A program made the translations under genes and the position numbers. The notes beneath the pieces are model-generated. The model saw only the letters and a program-made list of their open reading frames with translations. It ran no database searches and had not been told where the DNA came from. From Sinonovacula constricta (lineage: Eukaryota; Mollusca; Bivalvia; Cardiida; Solecurtidae): a stretch of 64,000 nucleotides of DNA. Positions 24,021 through 35,929 of the stretch are shown piece by piece (the first letter of the stretch is position 1; each line of letters begins with the position of its first letter). The stretch spans positions 73,959,635 through 74,023,634 of the forward strand of contig CM017556.1 in assembly GCA_007844125.1 (NCBI GenBank), read 5' to 3'.

Positions 24021-26309
24021 ATAATGATAGAAATGTCGCTGCACAGTATCGGAAAAATGCAGACATATCCCTTCCCAATTTATCCTATCTTATTGGTGCT
24101 TTTTTAACAAATACTTCTTCGAGGCATGCATAAAACTGTATTATGTGTTTCCTTATGAGTATATATGTGACAATCAAAATTAGTTAAGCGAAGTTTATTT
24201 TTTCACTTATCACTAAAAGGCCCATACTTTGTTTATAGTTTTACCTTTAGTCAGCTAACCGCTACAATTACCCATATACAGAAAATGCAGTAAAATATCG
24301 TTCATGGGCGGAGCTTAAGCTTTTTACCAAACGTCATTTTGAATAAACATAAAAACAGAATTCACATGGTGGGGTGAGAGACGGAGAGGGGCCTTTGCAA
24401 CGACTGATCAAGATACTAAGAGCTAATGAAGAAGACGTTAATTTTCATTGATACACTATATAAAAACAACGAATAAGTGCTTGGAGCCGCTTTCGTTAAA
24501 TACTGTATTTCAAATAAGGTTGATAAGCACCAGTCCTTAGGCGATGAATAAAATTACTGCATTTCTCCTAAATAACCGTCTTGGGTAGGGCCTAATTCTC
24601 AAACAACAAATTGAATCTCTCGTACCGGTTTTAGCATGAATTTCGTCATATAAGTCACTTTTACTGGCTTTCACAACATTTCTTCTGCATGTTTAAGATC
24701 CACTTAATAAAGAAGTATTGCAATTTCAAACACAAATTAAAACAGTAAAAGAACAGAAAGTCTCTCGTGTCAAGGTCAAAAGCGACATTAAAGACATTAT
24801 AATTATTGCAGTTATATGGTTTTTATTTGTGGATACATCGATAAAATTAGAGAAAACCATAATGTGTATATGTTTATTTATTTTCTTTTGCACGGTCTAT
24901 GACGGAGTGGGAAATACTAAACAACGTCACATGTGTAACCCTTGTCGTCTATATCGAGTTATCTTTGCCTTGGACATGACATTACCTGCTAGTTTGGTGG
25001 ATAGAAGAAAAATATATCAGTGATATGAATTTAACAACCTATAAGGATGTTTTAAAACGAGAGAAATCTGCTATTTCTGTCTATCCGTGCCGGTAACAAA
25101 ATTGCGATAGATACCTAGGTTTCCATTACAATGATGTATTGTATATGTTAAATAGTTATTTGATACTGTCAACCAAACTTAGTAAAGTAAATGTATGGAA
25201 CGAAGCGATGGCTTGTGCGGTTCGTGAGATTGTTGTTTGTTTTGCCAGTTCAAATAAAACGAAAAATCCGTTTAGACCACGTTCTTTGAACAGTCGAAAC
25301 AATCAAATTCTCATAAACTGCACCAATTACTCGTTTTTCCGTAAATCAGTTTATAATTATACTTGTGTTTAGAAAAGCTTATTGTTTTCACATGGTACAT
25401 GCTTAAACTAGCGATTTACATTAGTACTGGTATAATTTAAATGAGCTGGGTGACAAACGACTGAACCTTATAACAAACCAATGTCTGATAGGCACACAAA
25501 TAATGAATTACAAATAACTAAATTCTGTTTTCTTTCATCCCTTATCTGTCCTCTTGATTTACAAGCTCGATGCTTAACATAAAAGTTTTTACTGAACACG
25601 TATAGGCAGTATTTTTGGAAAATAAATTTGAAAACATCGCGGTTTTTATGGTGGTAGTCATTTAAATTCTCAGACGACGAAACTATGCGTATATTAACAT
25701 ATACCTGTTTTATGTTGTGGTGTTGTTGCATAACATATATTATCTGATATAATGTTTAAATTATACAGTCTGCAAACTTTCCAAAAAGCTCAAAGTTCTT
25801 AGAACGAGCTGTCCACACGGTGTCACCGCGAAAAATGATTGAAAACCTGATGGTATTAAAAAATAAACGTGTTCAAACGGTCTGAAAATAAACATTTGAG
25901 ATTGAATAAGCTTGGTATGTCATATACTGTACTCATAAAACCATTCTTATTAATTATAAACTATACTTTAATATGAGTACATGCCGTTTCCTACAAAACA
26001 CACCGAAATACATCATTATTTCACCAAACACTTAGAAAGTCGCTGAGGAGACCTGGTCTTCGATGTTGACGCTTTAGTGCCAGAATGAAACTGAAAACAT
26101 GTTTCGTATAAAAGTCAATAACCAACGATCCTGTCCACATGACTTGCCATAAAACACTGTCCCTTTGCTGTCCTCGGGGTATCTTCCAAGATGATGCACC
26201 AGCGATTATGACACCGACGTATATAACGATGATTTGATGTATTCATCTTTATTGCAGGTCAGTGAATGAACTAAGCAAATATAAATATAACAAATACAAC
26301 ATGCATTCA
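24021..26309. other. Unassigned stretch
   Basis: Open frames at 24718-25023 (101 codons, plus) and 25468-25731 (87 codons, minus) have no motif that I recognise and no splice or promoter support. No repeat family is visible. Confidence 0.4.
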
Positions 26310-26434
26310 CAATGGATCGCCATGGTATCAGTCACAATGGATCACCATGGTATCAGTCACAATGGATCGCCATGGTATCAGTTACAATGGATCACCATGG
26401 TATCAGTCACAATGGATCGCCATGGTATCAGTCA
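26310..26434. repeat. 25-bp tandem repeat, five copies with alternating variants
   Basis: The unit begins CAATGGATC, continues CCATGGTATCAGTCA, and repeats at 26310, 26335, 26360, 26385 and 26410. The base after GGATC alternates G, A, G, A, G between copies, so the array can also be read as a 50-bp higher-order unit. Each unit contains the palindromes GGATC-type half site and CCATGG. Apart from one T in copy 3 (AGTTA) the copies are otherwise identical, which implies recent duplication. Confidence 0.95.
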
Positions 26435-26619
26435 CTAAGTTTAAATCCAGGAGATACGAGTGTGTAAGTTCAAATGCAAGCAAGTTGAAAGATTATTAAA
26501 TTTGAAATGATTTACGGCTGCCTTACATTAATTAAATATCAATGCAATACATACCATTTGAAGTTTGTCATGACAGCAAATTACAAATTTCAAACGAGAC
26601 AAACGATCCTATGATAATT

Positions 26620-26745
26620 AAAATTAATAGACAAGACAAAGCACAAAAATCAACAGTTGCCGCCTTTAAACGGACAGTCGGCAAAAGAAGTCTAGAGTGA
26701 TTGTACCAGTTTTTGTCGCTCAGACCCAATACTTCCTTTTATTCG
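26620..26745 (-). repeat. Family A2 copy, minus strand
   Basis: On the minus strand the core end appears as GCCGACTGTCCGTTTAAAGG followed by CGGCAACTGTTG and then TTGTGCTTTGTCTTGTC. The 5' part is diverged. The piece matches the A2 type at 29.93 kb. Confidence 0.6.
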
Positions 26746-27574
26746 AATAAACACCTATTACACGTTGTAAAATAAGGTTGGATTTCAAAGAAGAGACAGA
26801 CCGATCAAATGTTACCCGATTAGTATTATCCTCAAAATTGTATTGAGTAATACTTTGTTCGCATTTTCTCTTTTATTTATGTTTATTGTGGCGGCTATAT
26901 TCTTACCACAATGTCAGAATTAATTGAATTCCCCAGTTTTATATGAAAAGAAAGTTAAAACATCAAGATAAGGTTAAACAGATACAAGAACCTTGAGAAG
27001 ATCAATGAAGGTCAAGGTAACTGCAGTCATTGTTACTAAAAACCAAACCTCTGATGTTTTTGTTAGTTTTTTTGCTCTCGTTTTGTTCTTTCCAGCTTTT
27101 TAATTTGCATTTCTTTGTAATTGAAGGTATCTGATATTGATATTGATTACTTTTTATCACGAAATAAGCAGTAAATCAGAGATATATGATTATTTTTTAT
27201 GAAATAGCTTTGTGATTGAAATATTCATTAATATTAATATGAGGTCTTACAACATTTTAATGTAGTTTGAGTGATGAAAATAACATTATTTGATTAAAAG
27301 GATGAGAACGTAAGTTTAATTATGTTGTCGACTTATTTGTTCAAAACCATATTTAAGATAACTAACGATAAATAAAGAAACTAAACATAGAGCACGCTAT
27401 CTCAACCTATTTTTTTTTGTTTTGAGATTGTTCCTGTTATGAGTGGTAATATATTTTTCTTAAAATCGCTTTTTCACATAAACAATAATTGACCTTTCGT
27501 TACCTTTCTTGTGTTGAAAATAAAAAAAACAGTTGTGTATTAATATCTGTTATATTTAGCTTTATCCAATTTGT
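26746..27574. other. Unassigned AT-rich stretch
   Basis: No gene or repeat family recognised. Confidence 0.4.
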
Positions 27575-28010
27575 CCAAGAAAGCAGACGTAATAAAGATG
27601 TATTGCAAGGTCTATTTCAAGAGATGATTCAATTCGTTCTCCTGTTCCGAGCTTATCAATAGGCTAATAATCCCCACATAGACCTTGATCTCACGTCAGA
27701 AAGACAGCTTCTATACGTACTGCTTGGAAGAATGACTTGCAATAAATCTTAACAACCAAGCCTTAATATGCTAATGAAGAGAAAACAAAACTTCTTTAAA
27801 GAACGATCTATCAACCACATCGGCGTCGCTTACTTTGCAAGCAGAAGAAGGAGAAATGTGTGAAAGATTTGGAATTGTAGTATGTTAGAAATCGGTCCAA
27901 GATTTGCTGTCTAGAAGAATAAAATCTGAAGACTGAGGTTCTTTAAGACCCTCAAACATTTAAGATTTTTGTGTATGTGGTGTGTTTGCAGTATTGAAAA
28001 ATCACCAAAC
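27575..28010 (+). repeat. Family C copy 1, 5' part
   Basis: Begins CCAAGAAAGCAGACGTAAT and continues through AGACCTTGATCTCACG, AATAAATCTTAACAACC, ATATGCTAATGAAGA and CTTTGCAAGCAGAAGAAGG to GAAAGATTTGGA. The same order occurs at 43.63 and 49.96 kb, and from AATAAATCTTAACAACC on at 32.37 kb. All four copies lie in the same orientation. I find no coding frame shared between copies. The 3' half recognised in the other copies is not clear here. Confidence 0.75.
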
Positions 28011-29037
28011 ATTTTGTGACGATAATGTTTAAAAATGCATTGCCTTCCGTCTTCGTAGCAAACATAAATACTTGATGAAAACTTCATTCCCTTGTCAGGC
28101 AATAAAGTTTGACAGACTCAATCCCATGAAAGTTTAATGTTCTGTCGCTAACTTCAGCATATAACAGGACCGTGATATGAACAAGTGTCAAGCATTGCTT
28201 GGAAAATTTAGGAAATGTCAACTTCGTCTTTAATTTATAGAAAGATAACATCGAGAGTGAGCAACAATAAAAGTCTGTTGTTTTTCCGTTGTTTGAACAT
28301 TTAAAAAGTAACATTAAAAGCTATCACACAAAATCTTAACTGACAACATTCAAAGTGCACAAACATTCTTTAATGTGTCTCATAACAAGAATATTTTGCA
28401 TACGTTCAGTGCTTCAATGTACTGTTTGTTGAATAAAACGACCAATTAATTAGTTTGATGAAGAAACACGTTCTCGTTTTGCAAGTCGCCATATACGGAT
28501 TCTTCTTCACCTTTTTGGTATCGATGACATATTGAACTGATTGAATTGTTATCTGTGATCACATACTTTCAAAGAACGTGCCTGGAACGGCTTGCGTGAG
28601 ACATAACATTGCAAGTTTTTCCTGCATTTGATGAACAAAAATAAAAGAATGGTCACCACAGATAATGACACTGTGCATATTTGTCTCAGAGGATTGACAT
28701 GTTTCCGCAACAATTGCATCTCTCAGTTTGCATCGCAGTTTAAAATATGGACGTTGAATACTCTAAATAGATGTGATCTGCCGAATGAAAGTGTATTCAT
28801 TATACTCACTGCATAACGTATATTAAATACAAATTACTAATTTCAGTAAGTAAATATTTTGCCAGCAAACAAAACAAAATATTTATAAGGTTTTTGTAAA
28901 GACAAAATTTTCAATCATAAGGTATTAAGAACTGCAAAAAATTGACCTTAAATAAAAACATGTTTCTCTGCAACGCGCTTAATGGTAAACATACACAGCA
29001 AATTTCTAATAAAGTATATAAATTGCGTATTTTACCG
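28011..29037. other. Unassigned stretch after family C copy 1
   Basis: Possibly a diverged continuation of family C, but no convincing colinear match to the other copies was seen. Minus-strand frames of 63-76 codons at 27911-28314 have no recognised motif. Confidence 0.35.
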
Positions 29038-29147
29038 TTTATGGTAACGGTGATTATAAACAATGACGTATGATCATACGCTTTATAAACTTATATACTG
29101 CTACTTGCGGTTTGTAATAATCACCTTTGGATCATATTTAGGAGTAT
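29038..29147. mobile_element. Small foldback (MITE-like) element
   Basis: The left arm reads ATGGTAACGGTGATTAT (from 29041) and the right arm ATAATCACCTTTGGATCAT, so GGTGATTAT pairs with ATAATCACC. Between them lies a perfect 14-bp palindrome CGTATGATCATACG at 29067-29080. The right arm with its flank recurs in inverted orientation at 33983-34040. Short length, terminal inverted repeats and lack of coding sequence fit a miniature inverted-repeat element; target-site duplications are not resolved. Confidence 0.5.
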
Positions 29148-29229
29148 AAAATATATATAAAGGACTATATAAAGTTTGTGCCTTTATTCTCGAATTATGG
29201 TGACCTCAATACCTGAACATTCAATAACC

Positions 29230-29490
29230 ATCTCTTTTTTCCGGCCGATAATTGCAGGGATGCTTCAAACATATCACGCGTCTAATTAGATCAAACCCTC
29301 GTACACTTCCAGTACTCCTAAACTGTCGCTTTGCTGCTCTTCTAAACTCATTGGGAAAGAGAAGCAATTACTTTGATTTGGTCACCTGCTGTCATTTTAG
29401 GACAGTCCCTTGAGAGATAATGGACAATGTTGACATGTTAAATATACCATACTGATGGTCATAAAGTTCATCCTCAATGCGTGACAAAGT
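29230..29490. repeat. Family F copy 2
   Basis: Partner of 23460-23750 in the same orientation; see that entry for the shared phrases. The left part includes a GCCGATAATTGCAGGG segment not clearly present in the other copy. Confidence 0.55.
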
Positions 29491-29924
29491 ATGTTCTTGC
29501 AGTAACGGCATATAAACAAATGCAATATTCATGAGTAACTTTAGTATATTTCTTTCTAACAATGCAAATTATCGTCCATATAATCGACCATGATAGGTTA
29601 TGTAAACATCACGTTTCACAGGAATTAAATGATATCTTTATGGCAGAGAATATTTCGTTTCTCATAGTGTTTTTAATTTAATATAATTACAATTATTTCA
29701 TATTTCCCGTTTGATATATTAAATGTCAACGGGCAGAAAATAGTGTTACGTTTATATCCCTAAGCTTCATTGAATTGGGTTTTTTTTACCGAAAATGTTA
29801 GTTTCACTAGATTCAAAAATAGATCATCATCTAAAATCTCATTTATATTGTCTCACTTCGTCATAAATCCTTATTATTGATGAGATATTTTGATATGCAC
29901 TATTTGTCTGTGTAAAAGAAACCT
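29491..29924. other. Unassigned stretch
   Basis: AT-rich, nothing recognised. Confidence 0.4.
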
Positions 29925-30065
29925 TCAGGAAGAACGAGACTGGAGCGCCCCACAAACCCGGATTAAGCACCGCAGTCTGTCCTTTTGCTGACTGGCCATT
30001 CTAAGGCGGTAACTGTTGTTTAACTGTTGTCTGTAATGTCTCGTCTCTGTGCTTTTGGTACTTTT
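29925..30065 (+). repeat. Family A2 copy, plus strand
   Basis: Reads CCTTCAGGAAGAACGAGAC, GACTGGAGCG, CCCGGATTAAGCACCGCAGTC, TGACTGGCCATTCTAAGGCG, GTAACTGTTG, and ends ATGTCTCGTCTCTGTGC. It is the most complete A2 copy in the window and the reference for the minus-strand ones. Confidence 0.7.
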
Positions 30066-32339
30066 TTTTATTTGCTTCGCGTGCCTTTGTCTAGTGGCAC
30101 TTCCAATTTTAATAGTTTGGGTAATTTAAGTTTACTTTATCTCTTCTTTTTTTCTATTAAATAACTGGCAGATACAGGAACACTCATTATTCAATAGTTT
30201 CATGGTATCTTTCAAACTATCTTAGTAAATATGCGTTTATAAATAAATGTCCTTCAAGTATTTCTTCAATAAGACAAATAAGACAAATGAGCATACACAA
30301 TGCTGACTGTCTTCCAAAATGGTTTATGATTACTTCATGCGGACTGTCCTTATAGTTCATTCAGTTTCAAAAGCATGAGTGTTGTGTGTGTGTTTGATGT
30401 TGTTGTTTTGTTTGTTTGTTGGTTGTTTGGTTTGTTTTAAATAACCGAATTGAAGTTAAGGCGTTTATTCGAAGACGATTTGGTAAAAACATGAAATTCG
30501 TACTCATAACTTTAATACTGAACCTGTACAACTTTCATGAAGATGTTCGGGTCGTCAGTTGTGTTTTAGAGTATGACGCATTAAACATGCAGTGTTGTTT
30601 TATGTTTTAATACATGCTCACCAAAATTGAAATGCATTTCATGTGTCTTAATTAAGAAGCACATTAATGTTAACGATCATTATACGCTTTAATTAAATTT
30701 TGTTAATCGTGTTTTATTTGAATGCACTATTTTGTCTTATTTTTAAGCAGTGGCAGGTTTGTTGTAGTAATATAAAAAGTACTTGACATGCCTATAAAAT
30801 TACATAAGATAATGCTGCTAATATATTTGTAATTTAATTAGAATTAAATGATGATAATTTCCAACCTATGACAATATTGTACTACCAAGCAATATTTATT
30901 GTAATAGTTTTGTTCGCAGTGGGATTATGAATATTTATTGTGATTAACAAGTTAACATCCTCGATGTTTCAATTATATTTACATCAACAGGTTAAAGTGC
31001 ATTTTTGAATCAGGTTTAAAGATATCGAATACTTTTAGAGTGATAAGGCTCCTGTTGCTAATAAAATCGTAAAACAATCATTTGTGCATTCGAAAGCAGC
31101 TAAAATCAAGTGTTCAATTACTGTGTCAGGATATAATGTTTTGTGCAGATGCGCCTAGCAAGTTCAACCACAGTTGAATGAAGCAAGCGAAATGGGGTGA
31201 GAGAACCTCAGTTATGGCCTATTAGTAAACATGTGCATTGAGCCGATACCCTTTCATATTTAAAATGGTTAGACTGCACAGGTGCCATTAGATGGTATTG
31301 TTCTCAGAAATTATATAGCTTGATATTCAAATCGAATCGCTTGCACACAACTTATATACAACAATAGGGGAAGAAACATCGACAGAAAAAGTATATTTTT
31401 CTGAACATTAAAATGGGGATCTTTTTTAAAATGAGGCTGTAGTAAGTTGCCAATAAGACTAAAAGGCATGCGCAAGTAAGTGGACCTAAAAAATTATTTT
31501 ATATTTACTTTAGCAATGCGCCTAAGTGACTGAAACGCCAGACACTTACCAGCAAGAAATATGATGAACCTATTTGAAACTGAAATGTCTTAGAATAAGG
31601 TCATTCAGTAACCTCAAAGTGTTTTAATAGTACAATGTAAATTATGCAAGCATCATGCAGGAGAAACTGTTCATACTCATATGATGTGTACGATTATTGC
31701 AAAAACAAAATCATTATGGGATTTTAATTTCCCCGAAGTTTTCATGACATCTACAATGCTGTTTTGTCTTTGACAATCGTAATTAGCCTCTGACAATCGT
31801 AATTAGCTAGTATTCTAAATGACATGCCGTTCTTTCCAGAAACATACCGTAATCAATCTTCTTTCCCGATTACTGTTCTTGGAAGTAATCTACTCGATGA
31901 AATAGAACATACCTCAATGTTCACGCATCTCAGCATGCCATTATGTAACTGCCATGTGTATGTTTTGTGGCGTAAATCCAGATGCTATAATTCAGATGGC
32001 TTACCATGCAACAGTGGCCTGTATATATACATACGGTGATTATCAGGATAATTCACGTGCGTTTATGACGACGGCGGGTTGCCATTGCATTGTTGCCATT
32101 CGTCACTCGTCACTGCGAGATACCAACAGACATAACCAAATATTCGCCCTTCAGTATATAAGTAATGGCTACAATAACAAGCATCCGCTTTGGATTAATC
32201 CAGTTTAAATCTAAAAAAAAAAAGGTTAAACGAAAGTATACGTAACGGAGACCTATTTCAGGACCGTTGTAACGATATTATTCAGTTCTTTCGCTATGAG
32301 CATATCAGTCATTTAAGTCATTTAACTCCCACTAGGGTA
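30066..32339. other. Unassigned stretch with a 20-bp direct duplication
   Basis: No gene recognised. The phrase TGACAATCGTAATTAGC occurs at 31771 and again exactly 20 bp later at 31791. Two ORFs at 31824-32208 overlap in different frames and have no motif support. Confidence 0.4.
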
Positions 32340-32505
32340 TTGGCCACTCCTATACCTTACTTCTACGTGCTAATAAATCTTAACAACCTACATATAGTCA
32401 TAATATGCTAACTAAGAAAATTAACTACTTTTTAAATAACGATTCATCAACCAACGCCAGTGTTGTTTTCCTTGCAAGCAGAAGCAGAAGATTGTGTTTG
32501 TTTTG

Positions 32506-32590
<85 letters not shown>

Positions 32591-33982
32591 ATATGTGTGT
32601 GTGTGTGTGTGTGTGTGCATGTGTGTGTGCGTGTGTGTGTGTGTGTGTGTGTGCGTGTGTGGTGTGTGTGTGCGTGTGTGTGTGTGTGTGCGTGCATGTG
32701 TGAACGTGCATGTATGTGCGTGCGCGCATGCGTGTGTGTGCTTGTGTGTATGTAAAAGATTTGGACGAGAAGTTTACTTAGAATTGAATATTTGGTAGGA
32801 TCTGTAATTTTAATATGATTCAGTTTTTCAAGATCTTTTTAAACAATTGACGTCCTGTCTTGGAGGTTTATCTGCATCTTTGTAAATCACAAAACATCAT
32901 TTTATGATAATATTGGAAAATAATATCGATCAAGTCATTTTTGTTTTAAATGTAATCCGTAAATAAAATGAAGCCTTTGTGCATATTGCGCAAAAAACTA
33001 CGTGCATGAATTATAAATGATTCTTAATAATGAAAGAAAGAAAGTTGACAGCAGAACTTGTAGAAATAATCAATACAACATTATACAATGTCTTTACTTA
33101 TCAGATGATAAATATATACTCTCATGAATATTGAATGGTCAATTACCACATGGACGCATACACCATCACCTTAGTGTAAATGTTTATGCTTTTGAATATT
33201 GAAAACTGTTGACTTCAGTGTCCAGTTATTGTATCTATTGATATCATTACTCAGACGTCGATGCATGAGCATGCATAAACCCATTCTTATTATGGTACTA
33301 TAAATACTTATAAACGACATTAACAGTGTACCGCACACAAGTTGAATAGGCAGTATTAAAGATTCATATTACAACACCGCCATTGTCGTTTAAACACAGT
33401 ACGCAAGTTAACACTTACCGTTACATAATTTTCATTGGACAGTTAGTGGTCCGCAAAATTTGCTTCCATGATGAAAAATATTTATCTTAAAAATAGACAC
33501 ATCGTGTATTTAATTTCTGACTATCTTTCGAGTGTTATAAAATTTCATAAAAAAATATAAAGAGAAAACTGATGATATATTAGTAAACTTTGTTGAATAT
33601 AATTATCATTTAATGTAACATCTGTTACAATTGTACATTCATTATTATTTATCAGGTACTCCAAAGCACAATTTAAAATTAAGCGAAAAAATTCAATGCG
33701 CCAAGGATAAAACTATCTTTTGATGACGAGTTAAATACAACAAGCAAACATCTTCGACGGCTCTTCTCTCTACTGTGTGATGTGTTCGAAGGGTCATAAA
33801 GATTGTATTATATCTAAACATTTCTGCGAAGGTTGAGGATGGAACAATACATTGCAACCCTTCGTGCATTTCACGAACAGAAAGTCCAGAAATGGTCAAC
33901 TAAAATAACAACATAGTTCCCTCGTGCGCCAGAGGGTTAGAATTTATCTGATAATGTTGAAGCTACAATCACTGCAGTCCTA
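32340..33982 (+). repeat. Family C copy 2, interrupted by a GT microsatellite
   Basis: Starts within the family at ATACCTTACTTCTACGTGCT and continues AATAAATCTTAACAACC, CCTTGCAAGCAGAAGCAGAAG, then the GT array, then GTAAAAGATTTGG. Later parts align with copy 3: TTCAAGATCTTTTTAAACAA, ACGCATACACCATCACC, TTGAAAACTGTTGACT, GTTGAATAGGCAGTATTAAA and GCATTTCACGAACAGAAAG with AAATGGTCAA. The minus-strand 68-codon frame at 33693-33899 falls in this 3' part; its counterpart in copy 3 is not an open frame, so it is not called as a gene. Confidence 0.65.
32510..32752. repeat. GT microsatellite, about 240 bp, interrupted
   Basis: A long (GT)n with GTAT, GCAT and GCGT interruptions, purest at the left end. 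Open frames in it read Cys-Val or Thr-His purely from the dinucleotide. It lies within family C at the point where copy 1 has only ATGTGTGAAAG. Confidence 0.97.
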
Positions 33983-34040
33983 ACTATGATCCAAAGGTGA
34001 TTATTACAAACAAATGTTGCAGTTTTTATAAACCGATTAA
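33983..34040 (-). mobile_element. Inverted partial copy of the 29.1-kb foldback arm
   Basis: The phrase ATGATCCAAAGGTGATTATT followed by ACAAAC is the reverse complement of the right arm at 29110-29140 (GTTTGTAATAATCACC then TTTGGATCAT). The match continues weakly for about 25 bases (CTGCAAC and a TTTATAAA phrase). Only one arm is present. Confidence 0.5.
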
Positions 34041-35929
34041 AATTTAATGTATATTATATTGAAATATCAACAGTTAACTACAACAAATAAATGCTTAATG
34101 AATGAATTATTGAAAAAGCTACTTGCAAAAGAGTGTTAAACAGCTTATGCATTTAAAAAGTAATGGCCACATTCCGTATGCACATTGAATTTAGATACAG
34201 ACCATTTTAATTGCTCTTTTATGGTATTTAGAATCAATTCATTTTCTAATAGGGCAGGTGTTGTGTGTTTTATTATTCTGGATAGTTAAATACGAAGAGT
34301 ACTAACATTCATATTGCCCGGTTTATTTCATGTCTACATTTTGTTGTATATTGTCCCTTCTTTATATCACCAGTATCACCCATAACGAAGATTTATAGAA
34401 AACGAGAACATTAAATCTACTATCGTAACAAGGAACCATTGCTTAGATTGTCACGTTGATAATTATATCTATTTCATTACGTTTCTGCATTGCTATCTGA
34501 ACCATTTGTATCGTTTGGCTAAACGACGTAACTTATTAGTGATGGTAATAGAATAATACGAAATAATATTCTTGAAAAAGAAAACACAGTATGTCTTGTT
34601 TTATTACCGGAAAGGTAATTTTATACTCTTCTGAGAAAAAAGTATTCTTTTTTAAATGTCATACATGTTGACTTCATTACAGAATGAAACCTCTTTGACA
34701 AAATATCGAACAAAAACAAATGCGTTTCTCTAACGATCTAGGTGTTAAGATATACACACAAATCTCAACAATGGTATTGTCAATACTGCGTGCATGGTGG
34801 TATATTTCATCCAGAGAAACTAGCACTTTGTATACCTTAGAGGGTTGTGATTACGTTTATCTTGATATTCAATTAATTACAGTTTCCACAAAACGATAAA
34901 TAAAAATGATTAATTGGCAGTTAATTAATAATGCAAACTTTCCACAAATATTTCATGCATGCAAATTCAAGAATATACATGCTTTGAATGTATTATCGTG
35001 TTTCCTTCTTGTTGAAAAGAAACGGATTATTTGTGATTTATTTCCGACTAAAGATTTCTCTCAGTCTACTCAACAAGCATACAGCCTGGTGTTTTATCTT
35101 GAGATTGAACTCGTTGTTCTAACAAACAGCACCCAGAAAAAAAAAACGATTTGGCATTCTTGCACTCTGCACTCCATTCCAAGCTGTTTCTACTCATTAA
35201 AACTGTTTGAACGGCGCTTTATCTAACTGTTGTCAAGGTAATTTCACAACTAACCATGCCGTCATTCGGTTAGGTTGTTTATCTGTCATGCTTTTCTAAG
35301 AAATTAAGAAAAAAATACAGAAAAAAAGATGCGTTTCCCTTTTGAAGTAACATGTTACCAATTAAATAAAGTATTCCCAGGTGGTGCAAACATATGCTTG
35401 CTTATTCTAACCAGGTGGCTAGGATAAGTTTATTTAGAAAACTTATTCCTTGTGAAGTTTACGATTATGTCTGTAAGAAAATATTAGTAACCAATTCATT
35501 TGACGCTTTGTTAGGAATAATGCAGGAAAATGATATTTTAAAATCTATGGTCTATTAACGAGCACACATGCTTCCTCTAACGCTTTATGTTTTATGATTT
35601 TGTAATTGTGAGTAAATAACATACTACACCCATGTCATACATATTTGACCGTTCTTAGATTTGTTAAAAAGACAAAAGTTAACTAACATGAACAAACCTG
35701 GAAAATGTAAAAATAAACGGTTTGTCACGTAACTATGGAGTTTCTTTTGTTGATGTACGGCATAATAATTATCGTATCAACTGCGGTGGACTGCATAACC
35801 ACACTGAACATATATATTTATTTCTGTGATTTCATTTGAAATAAGAATACTTACAGTATGTTTTTTTTTCTGTTTAACCTGTCAAAGAAATCAACATAGA
35901 TTTCGCTTCATGAATATGGTCTGTTTTAA
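34041..35929. other. Unassigned stretch
   Basis: AT-rich. A plus-strand frame of 106 codons (34906-35226) opens with a true ATG but crosses AAAAAAAAAC and has no recognised motif. Not called. Confidence 0.4.

Noticed and set aside
32405..32798. Several overlapping frames of 69-116 codons on both strands
   Set aside because: They are Cys-Val and Thr-His translations of the GT microsatellite.
33693..33899. 68-codon minus-strand frame with protein-like composition
   Set aside because: It lies in family C; the aligned region of copy 3 does not keep the frame and the start is not ATG.
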